Positions 7,200 to 16,524 of a DNA stretch of 64,000 nt are shown here, in pieces. Position numbers and translations under genes: made by a program. The stretch is from Burkholderia sp. D-99 (GTDB lineage Bacteria; Pseudomonadota; Gammaproteobacteria; Burkholderiales; Burkholderiaceae): the NCBI RefSeq assembly GCF_011605345.1, contig NZ_JAAOXM010000011.1, forward strand, positions 186,001 through 250,000. Direction: 5' to 3'. The notes beneath the pieces are model-generated. The model was not told where the DNA came from and did not search any database. It worked only from the letters and a program-made list of their open reading frames with translations. How positions within the stretch are numbered: the first letter of the stretch is position 1; each line of letters starts with the position of its first letter.

Positions 7200-8900
7200 A
7201 TGGACGATCCGATCCTGTCCCGCCCGGCTGGCGGTCTTCTCGCGCCGACACCCGGCCGCGCGCTGCCGCGCTGGCACTACCCGGCCGCGCTGCTCGCCGG
7301 CGCGGCCAATACGCTCAGCTTCGCGCCCACGCCGCATGGCGGCTGGCTGCAACTCGTCGTATTCGTCTGGTTTTTCGCGCAGCTCACGCGCACCGCGAGC
7401 TGGCGCAGCGCCGCGCTCACCGGCGGCGCGTTCGGCTTCGGCAACTTCATCAGCGGCATCTGGTGGCTCTACATCAGCATGCACGTGTACGGCGAGATGG
7501 CCGCGCCGCTCGCGGGCGGCGCGCTCGTGCTGTTCTCGCTATACCTGTCGCTGTACCCGGCGTTCTCCGCCGGGCTGTGGTCGTTCTGCGCAGGTCACGC
7601 GTGGCATCGCCGCACGCCCGACCCGCGGCCGTTCTCGCCGACCTGGCACGGCGCATTCGCGTTCGCGAGCGCATGGGCACTCGGCGAATGGCTGCGCGGC
7701 ACCGTATTCACCGGCTTCCCGTGGCTCGCAAGCGGCTATCCGCAGGTCGACGGCCCGTTCGCGGGCTTCGCACCGGTCGCCGGCGTGTACGGGATCGCGT
7801 GGGTGCTCGCCTTGTTCGCCGCGCTCGTCGTGCAGGCGCTCGCCGCCGCCCGGCCGTCGCCGCTCGCCGAACCCCGTGCCGGCAATGCGCGCGTGCGCAT
7901 CGCCGCGCCCGCCGGCATCGCGGTCGCGCTGATCGCGGCCGGTCTCGGGCTGTCGCAGGTCACGTGGACCGTGCCCGCGAACGCGCCGCTCACCGTGCGG
8001 CTGCTGCAGGGCAACGTGAAGCAGGACATCAAGTTCGAGGAAGCGGGCATCGACGCGGCGATCAAGATGTACACGCAGATGATCGTCGAGAAGCCGGCCG
8101 ACCTGATCGTCACGCCCGAAACCGCGATCGCGGTGATGATCCAGGAGTTGCCCGAGCCGTTCGCCGTCGCGATCCGCAAGTTCAGCGACACGACGGGCTC
8201 GGCCGTGCTGTTCGGCGCGGTCGGTGCATCGGTGACCGAGGACGGCCACTACGTCGACTATACGAACAGCCTGTACGGCGTGACGCCGAATTCGCGCGAC
8301 ATCTATCACTACGACAAGCACCACCTCGTGCCCTTCGGCGAATTCATCCCGTGGGGCTTCCGGTGGTTCGTCGACCTGATGAAGATGCCGCTCGGCGACT
8401 TCGCGCGCGGCGCGCCGGTGCAGAAACCGTTCCTCGTGCACAACCAGCCCGTGATGGCCGACATCTGCTACGAGGACTTGTTCGGCGAGGAAATCGCCGC
8501 GACGATCCGCGACAACCCGCAGCCGCCGGGCGTGCTCGTCAACGTGACGAACCTCGCGTGGTTCGGCGACACGATCGCGCTCGACCAGCACCTGCAGATC
8601 GCGCGGATGCGCTCGCTCGAAACGGGCCGGCCGATGCTGCGCTCGACCAACACGGGGATGACGGCCGCGATCGATGCGCACGGCCGCGTGCTCGGCCAGC
8701 TGAAGCCGTTCACGATCGGCTCGCTCGACGTGCGGATCGAAGGCACGAGCGGCTTCACGCCTTACGTGACGAGCGGCAACAACATCGTGCTCGCGGTGTC
8801 GTTCGTGCTGCTCGCGTTCGGCTTCACGTTCGGCCCCGGGCTGCGCCGGCGCAATGGCCGGAACAACAGCAGGAACAACGGCGACGCCCCGCCGAAATGA
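7200..8900 (+). CDS. lnt: Apolipoprotein N-acyltransferase
   Basis: A 566-residue inner-membrane enzyme that transfers the third acyl chain to the N-terminal cysteine of lipoproteins. About eight hydrophobic segments fill residues 25-260, then a nitrilase-type periplasmic domain. The catalytic triad is readable: Glu in VTPETAIAVM, Lys in YDKHHLVPFGEFIP and Cys in ADICYEDLFG. One membrane helix lies near the C terminus (NIVLAVSFVLLAFGF). The ATG at 7200 is chosen because the longer upstream frame overlaps corC and is Arg-rich out-of-frame sequence. It starts 52 bases after corC. Confidence 0.97.
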   Translation: MDDPILSRPAGGLLAPTPGRALPRWHYPAALLAGAANTLSFAPTPHGGWLQLVVFVWFFAQLTRTASWRSAALTGGAFGFGNFISGIWWLYISMHVYGEMAAPLAGGALVLFSLYLSLYPAFSAGLWSFCAGHAWHRRTPDPRPFSPTWHGAFAFASAWALGEWLRGTVFTGFPWLASGYPQVDGPFAGFAPVAGVYGIAWVLALFAALVVQALAAARPSPLAEPRAGNARVRIAAPAGIAVALIAAGLGLSQVTWTVPANAPLTVRLLQGNVKQDIKFEEAGIDAAIKMYTQMIVEKPADLIVTPETAIAVMIQELPEPFAVAIRKFSDTTGSAVLFGAVGASVTEDGHYVDYTNSLYGVTPNSRDIYHYDKHHLVPFGEFIPWGFRWFVDLMKMPLGDFARGAPVQKPFLVHNQPVMADICYEDLFGEEIAATIRDNPQPPGVLVNVTNLAWFGDTIALDQHLQIARMRSLETGRPMLRSTNTGMTAAIDAHGRVLGQLKPFTIGSLDVRIEGTSGFTPYVTSGNNIVLAVSFVLLAFGFTFGPGLRRRNGRNNSRNNGDAPPK

Positions 8901-8987
8901 CGCAACAGGCCGCCGCTGCGCAGTGCGTGGCGGCCGCCGCCGCATGCAGCGGCCCTTGACCGCCAACCGGCCGGCCGCTCAGGCCGC

Positions 8988-10652
8988 TCAGTCCTGCCGG
9001 ACCGACTCCGCCGATTGAACCGACTGAACCGGCTGCGCGGCCAGGCGCCGCAGGTCGCGGCTCACGTCCTCCATCACCGGCTCCCACGCACCGAACGCCG
9101 GTTGCCGGTACAGCGTGGCGCTCGGGTACCACGGGCTGTCCTTGCGTTCGAGCAACCACGGCCAGTGCGGATTCACGTCGAGCAGCACCCAGGTGCGCGC
9201 GCCGAGCGCGCCCGCCAGGTGCGCGACCGACGTGCACACGGTGATCACGAGATCCAGTGCGCCGATGAACGCGGCCGTATCGTCGAAGCTCGTCAGTTCC
9301 GCGGTGAAATCCTCGATCGCGAAGCCGGCCGCGCGCGCCGCCGCGACCTCCGCCTGCGCACCCGGCTGCAGCGAATGAAACGCGACGCCGTCGATCCCGC
9401 GGAACGCATCGGCATAGCGCTCGAGCCCGACGCGCCGGAACGGATTGCGCTGGTGCCCCGCACTGCCCGTCCACACGAGCCCGACCTTCAGCCGGCTGTC
9501 GCCCGCAAGCAGCGCGCGCCACGCGTCGCGCGCGGGCGGATCGGCACGCAAATACGGCACCGACGACGCGAGCGTGTCGTTCTCCATGCCGAGCATCAGC
9601 GGCAGGCCAATCAGCGGTACTTCGAAATCGAAGGCAGGCAGCACGTCGACGCCGCCGCCCGCGCTGAACGCATCCACATGCGCGCCGAGGCTGCGCTGCA
9701 TCAGCGTGCCCACCTGCGGGAACGTATTCCATACGAGCCGGCCGCCTTCGCGACGCACGCGCTCGGCGAGCGGCGCGACGAAGCGGCAGAACTGCAGCAC
9801 GTCGCCGAGCCCCTGCTCGCCCCACACGAGCAGCGTCTTGCCGGCGAGCGGCTCGCCCTGCCAGCGCGGGCCCGGCAGCACCGGGCGGCGGCCGCGCAAC
9901 TCGCCCGCACCGTCCCAGCGCGCCTCGTGGCCGCGCCAGCCGGCCGCGTAGTTGCCGCGCACGAGCTGGATGATCGCCAGGTTGAAACGGTAGGACGCGT
10001 CGTCGGGCGCCAGCTCGCACGCGCGCGCCGCGAAACGCTCGGCGTCGTCCCAGCGCTGCGCCTCCTTCATCGCCATCGCGACGTTGTTCATCGCGAGCGC
10101 GTTGTCGGGCGCGAGCTCGACGAGCCGCGCGGTGCACGCGAGCGCGCCGTCCAGGTCGTGCGTCGCGAGCCGCGCGACGACGAGGTTGATCCATGCCTGC
10201 ACGTCGCGCGGATCGGCGCGCACTGCTGCGTCGAGCAGCGCGATCTCCTCCGCGCGGTCGCTGCCCGACAGCCGCAGCGCGATCGCGAGGTTGTTGCGCA
10301 GCGACGGCCGCCCGGCATCGAGCGCCAGCGCCGCGCGATACGGCGCCACGGCGTCCGCGTGACGACCCGCCATCTGCAGCGCGTAGCCGTGATTGAAATA
10401 CGCGGTCGCGCCCGGCTGCACGCGCGCCGCGCATTCGGCGAGCGCGACCGCATCGGCCGTGCGCTGCCGCGCGACGAGCGCGCCGGTGAGCTGCGCGAGC
10501 GCATCGGCGTCGACCGCATGCAGGTGCGCGGCGGCGGCAAGCCACAGATCGTGCGCGGCGCGCTCGCCGCGCGCCCGCGTATCGGCGGCCTCCCCGAGCA
10601 GCGCGAGGAAGGGCGGGAGCAGCGGAATGAGGATGTCGGTCGGATCGTCCAT
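8988..10652 (-). CDS. TPR-repeat protein with glycosyltransferase-like C-terminal domain
   Basis: A 554-residue protein from ATG 10652; a GTG at 10697 would add 15 residues. Residues 1-260 carry tandem tetratricopeptide-like helices (for example CAARVQPGATAYFNHGYALQ, AALALDAGRPSLRNNLAIAL). Residues 270-530 resemble the heptosyltransferase/GT9-like fold: VWGEQGLGDVLQFCRFVAPL, VGLVWTGSAGHQRNPFRRV and LVITVCTSVAHLAGALGART. The last is the nucleotide-sugar binding turn of this family. It may glycosylate a protein or surface polymer, but no acceptor is apparent. It stands alone, convergent with lnt and divergent from glyQ. Confidence 0.8.
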   Translation of the reverse strand: MDDPTDILIPLLPPFLALLGEAADTRARGERAAHDLWLAAAAHLHAVDADALAQLTGALVARQRTADAVALAECAARVQPGATAYFNHGYALQMAGRHADAVAPYRAALALDAGRPSLRNNLAIALRLSGSDRAEEIALLDAAVRADPRDVQAWINLVVARLATHDLDGALACTARLVELAPDNALAMNNVAMAMKEAQRWDDAERFAARACELAPDDASYRFNLAIIQLVRGNYAAGWRGHEARWDGAGELRGRRPVLPGPRWQGEPLAGKTLLVWGEQGLGDVLQFCRFVAPLAERVRREGGRLVWNTFPQVGTLMQRSLGAHVDAFSAGGGVDVLPAFDFEVPLIGLPLMLGMENDTLASSVPYLRADPPARDAWRALLAGDSRLKVGLVWTGSAGHQRNPFRRVGLERYADAFRGIDGVAFHSLQPGAQAEVAAARAAGFAIEDFTAELTSFDDTAAFIGALDLVITVCTSVAHLAGALGARTWVLLDVNPHWPWLLERKDSPWYPSATLYRQPAFGAWEPVMEDVSRDLRRLAAQPVQSVQSAESVRQD

Positions 10653-10973
10653 GCGGTCGGGATCGGCAAGCGGTGGCGCGGCACGCGTCGCGCGCACCGC
10701 AATACGCGCATCTTAACGCCCGTGCGAAGCCGTGCGGCACGCGCGTCGCGACATCCCGCGCGCGGCCGCCGGGCGCGCGCCGGCCACGCCCGCGCAGGCC
10801 ACTCGGACGGGGCCGACGGTGCGCCTGCCCGCGTTCCGGCCGCATCCGCTCGCCGATCCGGTAAAATTACGCGTTTCAGCACACTAACAAGCCGCGCCGC
10901 CGCGCGAGCCGACCCTCCGGGCCCCGCCCGGAGCGCCGCCCGCAACGGAGCGCCAGCGCCACGAAGGCTCTTC
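10653..10973. other. Divergent gap before glyQ
   Basis: About 320 bases with no convincing gene. A TAAAAT at 10862-10867 could be the -10 for glyQ; no good -35 is visible. The strongly biased antisense frames across this gap look like composition artefacts. Confidence 0.4.
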
Positions 10974-11978
10974 ATGCTTACGTTTCAGCAAATCATCCTG
11001 ACGCTGCAGTCCTACTGGGACAAGCAGGGTTGCGCCCTGCTCCAGCCCATCGACATGGAAGTCGGCGCAGGCACGTCGCACGTCCACACGTTCCTGCGCG
11101 CGATCGGCCCCGAGCCGTGGCGCGCCGCGTACGTGCAGCCGTCGCGCCGCCCGAAGGACGGCCGCTACGGCGAGAACCCGAACCGCCTGCAGCACTACTA
11201 CCAGTACCAGGTCGTGCTCAAGCCGGCACCGGAAAACATCCTCGACCTGTATCTCGGCTCGCTCGCGGCGCTCGGCTTCGACCTGCAGCAGAACGACGTG
11301 CGCTTCGTCGAGGACGACTGGGAAAACCCGACGCTCGGCGCGTGGGGCCTCGGCTGGGAAGTGTGGCTGAACGGGATGGAAGTCACGCAGTTCACGTATT
11401 TCCAGCAGGTCGGCGGCCTCGACTGCAAGCCGGTGCTCGGCGAGATCACGTACGGCCTCGAGCGCCTCGCGATGTACCTGCAGAAGGTCGAGAACGTGTA
11501 CGACCTCGTGTGGACGGAGTGGGAAGAGCAAGGCCCGAACGGCCCCGAGCTGCGCCGCCTGTCGTATGGCGACGTCTATCACCAGAACGAGGTCGAGCAG
11601 TCGACCTACAACTTCGAGCACGCGAACGTCGACCTGCTGTTCACGTTCTTCAACAGCTACGAAGCGGAAGCGAAGAAGATGATCGACGCGCAGCTTGCGC
11701 TGCCCGCGTACGAACTCGTGCTCAAGGCCGGCCACACGTTCAACCTGCTCGATGCGCGCGGCGCGATCTCGGTCACCGAACGCGCGGCGTACATCGGCCG
11801 CATCCGCGCGCTGTCGCGTCTCGTCGCACAGGCTTACTACGACTCGCGCGAGAAGCTCGGCTTCCCGATGCTCGGCAACCCGCCGGGCGTGCCGGGCCTC
11901 ACCACCGACGCCCAGGACGCCGCACAACCGGCATGGGCGCCGCCGCTCAAGGTCGAACGCAAGATCGATCAGGACTGA
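10974..11978 (+). CDS. glyQ: Glycyl-tRNA synthetase, alpha subunit
   Basis: A 334-residue class II synthetase catalytic subunit. It starts MLTFQQIILTLQSYWDKQGC, the conserved beginning, and contains MEVGAGTSHVHTFLRAIGPE and YVQPSRRPKDGRYGENPNR (motif 2 region) near residues 30-70. With GlyS it forms the alpha2-beta2 enzyme charging tRNA-Gly. It is followed by glyS after 22 bases, so the pair is one operon. Confidence 0.98.
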   Translation: MLTFQQIILTLQSYWDKQGCALLQPIDMEVGAGTSHVHTFLRAIGPEPWRAAYVQPSRRPKDGRYGENPNRLQHYYQYQVVLKPAPENILDLYLGSLAALGFDLQQNDVRFVEDDWENPTLGAWGLGWEVWLNGMEVTQFTYFQQVGGLDCKPVLGEITYGLERLAMYLQKVENVYDLVWTEWEEQGPNGPELRRLSYGDVYHQNEVEQSTYNFEHANVDLLFTFFNSYEAEAKKMIDAQLALPAYELVLKAGHTFNLLDARGAISVTERAAYIGRIRALSRLVAQAYYDSREKLGFPMLGNPPGVPGLTTDAQDAAQPAWAPPLKVERKIDQD

Positions 11979-12000
11979 CGAGACGAGATTCATTCCAATC

Positions 12001-14100
12001 ATGACGCACAATCATCCCGCCCCCCTGCTCGTCGAACTGCTGACCGAAGAGCTGCCGCCGAAGGCCCTCGCGCGCCTCGGCGACGCATTCGCCGAAGGCC
12101 TCGCGCAACGCCTCGCGGCACGCGACCTCGTCGAAGGCGAACTCGTGTTCGAACGCTACGCCACGCCGCGCCGCCTCGCTGTCGTCGTGCAGAACGTGCG
12201 CGCCGTCGCACCTGAAAAACAGGTCCGCGAAAAGGTCCTGCCCATATCGGTCGCGCTCGACGCGGAAGGCAAGCCGACGGCTCCGCTCGCGAAGAAGCTC
12301 GCGGCGCTCGGCCACCCGAACCTGTCGATCGCCGATCTCGAGCGCGCGCAGGACGGCAAGGCCGAAGCGTTCTTCATCAACTATTCGGCAGCCGGTGCGA
12401 CGCTCGCCGACGGCCTGCAGGCCGCGCTCGACGAAACGCTCGAGAAGCTGCCGATCCCGAAGGTGATGACCTACCAGCGCCCGGACGGCTCCGACGTGAA
12501 GTTCGTGCGCCCGGTGCATCGCCTGACGGTGCTGCACGACGATCGCATCGTCCCCGTCACCGCATTCGGCGTCGACGCCGGCGACACGACGCTCGGCCAC
12601 CGCTTCCTGTCCGACGGCCTCGTCGCGATCCAGCATGCGCGTGCATACGCCGACACGCTGCGCGACAAGGGCCGCGTGATCGCGCATTTCGTCGATCGCC
12701 GTGAAACGATCCGCACGCAGCTGAACGAACACGCGAACGGCGATACCGTCGTGATGCCCGAAGCGCTGCTCGACGAAGTGACGTCGCTGGTCGAATGGCC
12801 GGTCGTCTACCCGTGCCGCTTCGAGGACGAATTCCTGCAGGTTCCGCAGGAATGCCTGATCCTCACGATGCAGACGAACCAGAAGTATTTCGCGCTGACC
12901 GACGTCGCCGGCAAGCTGCGCTCGCGCTTCCTGATCGTGTCGAACATCGAGACGAAGACGCCGGGCGAGATCATCGAAGGCAACGAGCGCGTCGTGCGCC
13001 CGCGCCTCGCCGATGCGAAGTTCTTCTTCGAGCAGGACAAGAAGAAGCCGCTCGCCGACCGCGTGCCGCAGCTCGCGAACGTCGTGTATCACAACAAGCT
13101 CGGTTCGGCGCTCGCGCGCGTCGAGCGCCTCGAGGCGCTGGCCGGCGAGATCGCGCCCGCGATCGGCGCCGATGCCGCGCTCGCGAAGCGCGCCGCGCGC
13201 CTCGCGAAGGCCGACCTGCTGACCGACATGGTCGGCGAGTTCCCGGAACTGCAGGGCACGATGGGCACGTACTACGCGCGCCACGACGGCGAAGCCGACG
13301 ACGTCGCGCTCGCCTGCGCCGAGCACTACCAGCCGCGCTTCTCGGGCGACGCGCTGCCGACCACGCCCGTGTCGACCGCCGTCGCGCTCGCCGACAAGCT
13401 CGAAACGATCGTCGGCATCTGGGGCATCGGCCTCGCGCCGACCGGCGAGAAGGATCCGTTCGCGCTGCGCCGCCACGCACTCGGCGTGCTGCGCCTGCTG
13501 CTCGAGAAGCAGTTGCCGGTCGATCTCGTATCGCTGCTGCGCACGGCCCACGCGCGCTTCGAGGGCGTGCCGGGCGTCGCCGAGTCGACCGATGCGATCT
13601 TCGCGTTCTTCATGGATCGCCTGCGCGGCCTGCTGCGCGAGCGCGGCTATTCGGCCGGCGAAATCGATGCGGTGCTGAGCCTGAACCCGACGCGCGTCGA
13701 CGATCTCGTCGCGCGCCTCGACGCGGTGCGCGAATTCACGCGCCTCGCGGAAGCCGAAGCGCTCGCGGCCGCGAACAAGCGGATCTCGAACATCCTGAAG
13801 AAGTCGGAAGGCGGCGCGAACGGCACGGTGCAGCCGGCGCTGCTCGTCGAAGCCGCCGAGAAGGCGCTGCACGAACAGCTCACGGCCGTGACGCCGCACG
13901 TGCAGTCGCAGCTCGAAGCGCGTGCGTACACGGGTGCGCTGTCGGCGCTCGCCGCACTGCGCGCACCGGTCGACACGTTCTTCAACGACGTGATGGTCAA
14001 CGCGGAAGATCCGGCACTGCGCGCGAACCGTCTCGCGCTGCTGTCCGCGCTGCACCAGCAGATGAACTGCGTCGCCGACATCTCGAAGCTCGCCGCATAA
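12001..14100 (+). CDS. glyS: Glycyl-tRNA synthetase, beta subunit
   Basis: A 699-residue beta subunit, which recognises tRNA and carries HD-like and anticodon-binding regions. It begins MTHNHPAPLLVELLTEELPP, the conserved lead, and contains PIPKVMTYQRPDGSDVKFVR and GERVVRPRLADAKFFFEQDK-type segments. The C-terminal DALR-like anticodon domain ends the protein. The ATG at 12001 is supported by the conserved N terminus; the same frame is open further upstream inside glyQ, but that part is out-of-frame overlap. Confidence 0.98.
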   Translation: MTHNHPAPLLVELLTEELPPKALARLGDAFAEGLAQRLAARDLVEGELVFERYATPRRLAVVVQNVRAVAPEKQVREKVLPISVALDAEGKPTAPLAKKLAALGHPNLSIADLERAQDGKAEAFFINYSAAGATLADGLQAALDETLEKLPIPKVMTYQRPDGSDVKFVRPVHRLTVLHDDRIVPVTAFGVDAGDTTLGHRFLSDGLVAIQHARAYADTLRDKGRVIAHFVDRRETIRTQLNEHANGDTVVMPEALLDEVTSLVEWPVVYPCRFEDEFLQVPQECLILTMQTNQKYFALTDVAGKLRSRFLIVSNIETKTPGEIIEGNERVVRPRLADAKFFFEQDKKKPLADRVPQLANVVYHNKLGSALARVERLEALAGEIAPAIGADAALAKRAARLAKADLLTDMVGEFPELQGTMGTYYARHDGEADDVALACAEHYQPRFSGDALPTTPVSTAVALADKLETIVGIWGIGLAPTGEKDPFALRRHALGVLRLLLEKQLPVDLVSLLRTAHARFEGVPGVAESTDAIFAFFMDRLRGLLRERGYSAGEIDAVLSLNPTRVDDLVARLDAVREFTRLAEAEALAAANKRISNILKKSEGGANGTVQPALLVEAAEKALHEQLTAVTPHVQSQLEARAYTGALSALAALRAPVDTFFNDVMVNAEDPALRANRLALLSALHQQMNCVADISKLAA

Positions 14101-14110
14101 GGGCCGCACG

Positions 14111-14674
14111 ATGCCGACCAGCCCCAACCGAAAGCTCGTCGTCCTCGACCGGGACGGCGTGATCAACGTCGATTCGGATGCGTTCATCAAGACGCCCGAC
14201 GAATGGATCGCGCTGCCCGGCGCCCTCGAGGCGATCGCCCGGCTCAACCACGCGGGTTATCGCGTGGTCGTCGCGACCAACCAGTCCGGCATCGGTCGCG
14301 GGCTGTTCGACATGGCCACGCTCAACGAGATGCATCTGAAGATGCATCGCGCGGCGGCCGCGGTCGGCGCACGTATCGACGCCGTGTTCTTCTGCCCGCA
14401 CACGGCCGAGGATCACTGCGACTGCCGCAAGCCGAAACCCGGCATGATGCAGATGATCGCCGAGCGCTTCGAGATCGATCCCGATCACACGCCGGTCGTC
14501 GGCGATTCGCTGCGCGACCTGCAGGCCGGCGTCGCGGTCGGTTTCCGTCCGCACCTCGTGCTCACCGGCAAGGGCAAGAAAACGCTCGCCGCCGGCAACC
14601 TGCCGCCCGGTACGAAGGTCCATGACGACCTGCGCGCCTTCGCGCTCGATTTCCTTTCACACGAACACGAGTGA
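14111..14674 (+). CDS. gmhB: D-glycero-beta-D-manno-heptose-1,7-bisphosphate 7-phosphatase
   Basis: A 187-residue HAD-superfamily phosphatase starting 10 bases after glyS. The nucleophile motif is VVLDRDGVIN near residue 11. The zinc loop has the CPH...CDCRKPKPGM pattern around residue 97, diagnostic of the GmhB/HisB-N group. VVGDSLRDLQAG is HAD motif IV. It dephosphorylates heptose bisphosphate in the ADP-heptose route to the LPS core, in the cytoplasm. It is coupled with plsC, another envelope gene, 43 bases downstream. Confidence 0.95.
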   Translation: MPTSPNRKLVVLDRDGVINVDSDAFIKTPDEWIALPGALEAIARLNHAGYRVVVATNQSGIGRGLFDMATLNEMHLKMHRAAAAVGARIDAVFFCPHTAEDHCDCRKPKPGMMQMIAERFEIDPDHTPVVGDSLRDLQAGVAVGFRPHLVLTGKGKKTLAAGNLPPGTKVHDDLRAFALDFLSHEHE

Positions 14675-14717
14675 TGCAGCCGCCACGCGCATCCTCCCTA
14701 ACGCCAGACTTACGCCG

Positions 14718-15482
14718 ATGCGCTTCGTCCGCTCCCTGCTGCTGCTGATCTACTTCATCCTGTACACGGTGCCGTACGCCACCGCGTGCTTCATCGCCTT
14801 TCCGTTCATGCGACCCGACGCGCGCTACTGGATGGCGGCCGGCTGGTGCAAGTCCACGCTGTGGGTCGTGCGCTGGCTGAACGGCATCCGCTACCGGATC
14901 GAAGGCTATGAGAACCTGCCCGACGGCCCGGCCGTGCTGCTGTCGAAGCACCAGTCCGCATGGGAGACGCTCGCGTTTCCGGCGCTGATGCCGAGGCCGC
15001 TCTGCTACGTGTTCAAGCGCGAGCTGCTGTACGTGCCGTTCTTCGGCTGGGCGCTCGGGCTGCTGCACATGGTCAACATCAACCGCAAGGAAGGCAAGAA
15101 TGCATTCGTGTCGGTGATCCGCCAGGGCAAGAAGCGCCTGTCGGAAGGCGCATGGATGATCATGTTCCCGGAAGGCACGCGCACGCCGGTCGGCAAGCAG
15201 GGCAAGTACAAGACGGGGGGCGCGCGCTTCGCGATCGAAACCGGCGCACCGGTCGTGCCGATCGCGCACAATGCAGGTCGGGTGTGGCCGCGCAACTCGT
15301 TCACGAAATTCCCGGGCGTCGTCACCGTGTCGATCGGCAAGCCGATTCCCAGCGAGGGGCTGACGCCCGATGCATTGAACTCGCAGGTCGAAGCATGGAT
15401 CGAAGCGGAAATGCGCCGGATCGATCCGGATTCGTATCGCCAGGCGGGCAACGCCGGCACGCGCGATGCCGCGCGTGTCTGA
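14718..15482 (+). CDS. plsC: 1-acyl-sn-glycerol-3-phosphate acyltransferase
   Basis: A 254-residue membrane-associated acyltransferase making phosphatidic acid from lysophosphatidic acid. The N-terminal hydrophobic helix is SLLLLIYFILYTVPYATACF. The catalytic HX4D motif is present as HQSAWE (around residue 79), with Glu in place of Asp. The second block FPEGTRTPVG and the later APVVPIAHNAG are standard. The ATG at 14718 is chosen because it begins right at the transmembrane helix; an upstream start at 14622 lies inside gmhB in another frame. Confidence 0.93.
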   Translation: MRFVRSLLLLIYFILYTVPYATACFIAFPFMRPDARYWMAAGWCKSTLWVVRWLNGIRYRIEGYENLPDGPAVLLSKHQSAWETLAFPALMPRPLCYVFKRELLYVPFFGWALGLLHMVNINRKEGKNAFVSVIRQGKKRLSEGAWMIMFPEGTRTPVGKQGKYKTGGARFAIETGAPVVPIAHNAGRVWPRNSFTKFPGVVTVSIGKPIPSEGLTPDALNSQVEAWIEAEMRRIDPDSYRQAGNAGTRDAARV

Positions 15483-15528
15483 CGCCCCCAGGTTGCAGCC
15501 GTTGCGTACGACAAAAAGAAGCGAACTG

Positions 15529-16416
15529 ATGAAACAGCGTCCGCGGCCACGGCCTGCCGTCGTGGCCCTCGATCATCGCCAGATGGATCTGCCGCTCTTC
15601 GACGGGCCGGCCGCCGCACCGTCGGCGCCCGCCACCCCGCCCGCACCGACCGAAGCGGCACCCGCCGCGCCGCTCGATCCGGGCCCGGCGCCCGACCGCT
15701 CGCGCGTGCGGACGTTCGCACTCGACAGCCGTGTGCTCGAATACCGCCTGAAGCGCTCGGCGCGCCGCACGATCGGCTTCACGATCGACGGCAGCGGGCT
15801 GTCGATCACCGCGCCGCGCTGGGTCACGCTCGCCGACATCGAAGCCGCGATCTCCGAGAAACAACGCTGGATCTTCGCAAAGCTCGCGGAGTGGAAGACA
15901 CGCACCGAGCAGCGCGCGCTGCCGCAGATCGACTGGCGCGACGGCGCGCAGCTGCCCTATCTCGGCAAGACGGTGACGATCGCGCTCGGCGCAGGCGCCG
16001 TCGCATTCGACGCCGATGCGCTGCGGCTCTCGCTGCCGCTGCCCGTGCAGGCCGACATGCAGCAGATCAAGGATCGCGTGCAGGGCTGGCTGCAGGGCGA
16101 AGCCAGGCGAATCTTCGGTGAACGCCTCGCGGTCTACGCGGAGAAGCTCGGCGTCACGTATGCGATGTACGCGCTGTCGTCGGCCGCGACGCGCTGGGGC
16201 AGCTGCTCCAGCGACGGCAAGATCCGCCTGAACTGGCGGCTGATCCATTTCCCGATGTCGATCGTCGACTACGTCGTCGCGCACGAGCTGTCGCACCTGC
16301 GCGAAATGAACCACAGCCCCGCCTTCTGGCAGACCGTCGAATCGATCTTCCCCGAGTTCCGCGAAGCGCGGCACACGCTCAAGCATCACCCGCCCGAGCT
16401 GCTGCCGTCGCTTTGA
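15529..16416 (+). CDS. YgjP-like (DUF45) zinc metallopeptidase-fold protein
   Basis: A 295-residue protein preceded by AAGAAGCGAACTG as ribosome site before ATG 15529. After a Pro/Ala-rich lead (residues 1-60), the YgjP/DUF45 domain follows (65-290). It has RWGSCSSDGKIRLNWRLIHF and the zinc motif VVAHELSHLREMNHSPAFW, i.e. HExxH with a third histidine. The family is related to SprT/WSS1-type peptidases; an N-terminal region with KRSARRTIGFTID is usual for it. Its substrate is unknown. The longer start at 15466 overlaps plsC and is less likely. It is the last gene of the glyQ operon before the terminator at 16440. Confidence 0.88.
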   Translation: MKQRPRPRPAVVALDHRQMDLPLFDGPAAAPSAPATPPAPTEAAPAAPLDPGPAPDRSRVRTFALDSRVLEYRLKRSARRTIGFTIDGSGLSITAPRWVTLADIEAAISEKQRWIFAKLAEWKTRTEQRALPQIDWRDGAQLPYLGKTVTIALGAGAVAFDADALRLSLPLPVQADMQQIKDRVQGWLQGEARRIFGERLAVYAEKLGVTYAMYALSSAATRWGSCSSDGKIRLNWRLIHFPMSIVDYVVAHELSHLREMNHSPAFWQTVESIFPEFREARHTLKHHPPELLPSL

Positions 16417-16439
16417 CGCGCACGGCTTCGCCGCCAACG

Positions 16440-16478
16440 AAAAAGGGCGATGCGGGTCACCCCGCACCGCCCTTTTTT
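16440..16478. terminator. Bidirectional intrinsic terminator
   Basis: A-run, then GGGCG-type stem, short loop and CGCCC followed by six T residues (16473-16478). A run of A residues sits on the other side, so it works for both the metallopeptidase gene (+) and gloA (-), whose stops face each other across it. Confidence 0.88.
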
Positions 16479-16524
16479 GCGGCCGCGGCGCACATCGCAC
16501 GCCGCGGCCCGGTTCATCCGGCGC

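Noticed and set aside
9015..10970. Long in-frame extension ahead of glyQ
   Set aside because: It runs antisense through the TPR protein gene. The conserved GlyQ N terminus begins at 10974, so the upstream part is not coding.
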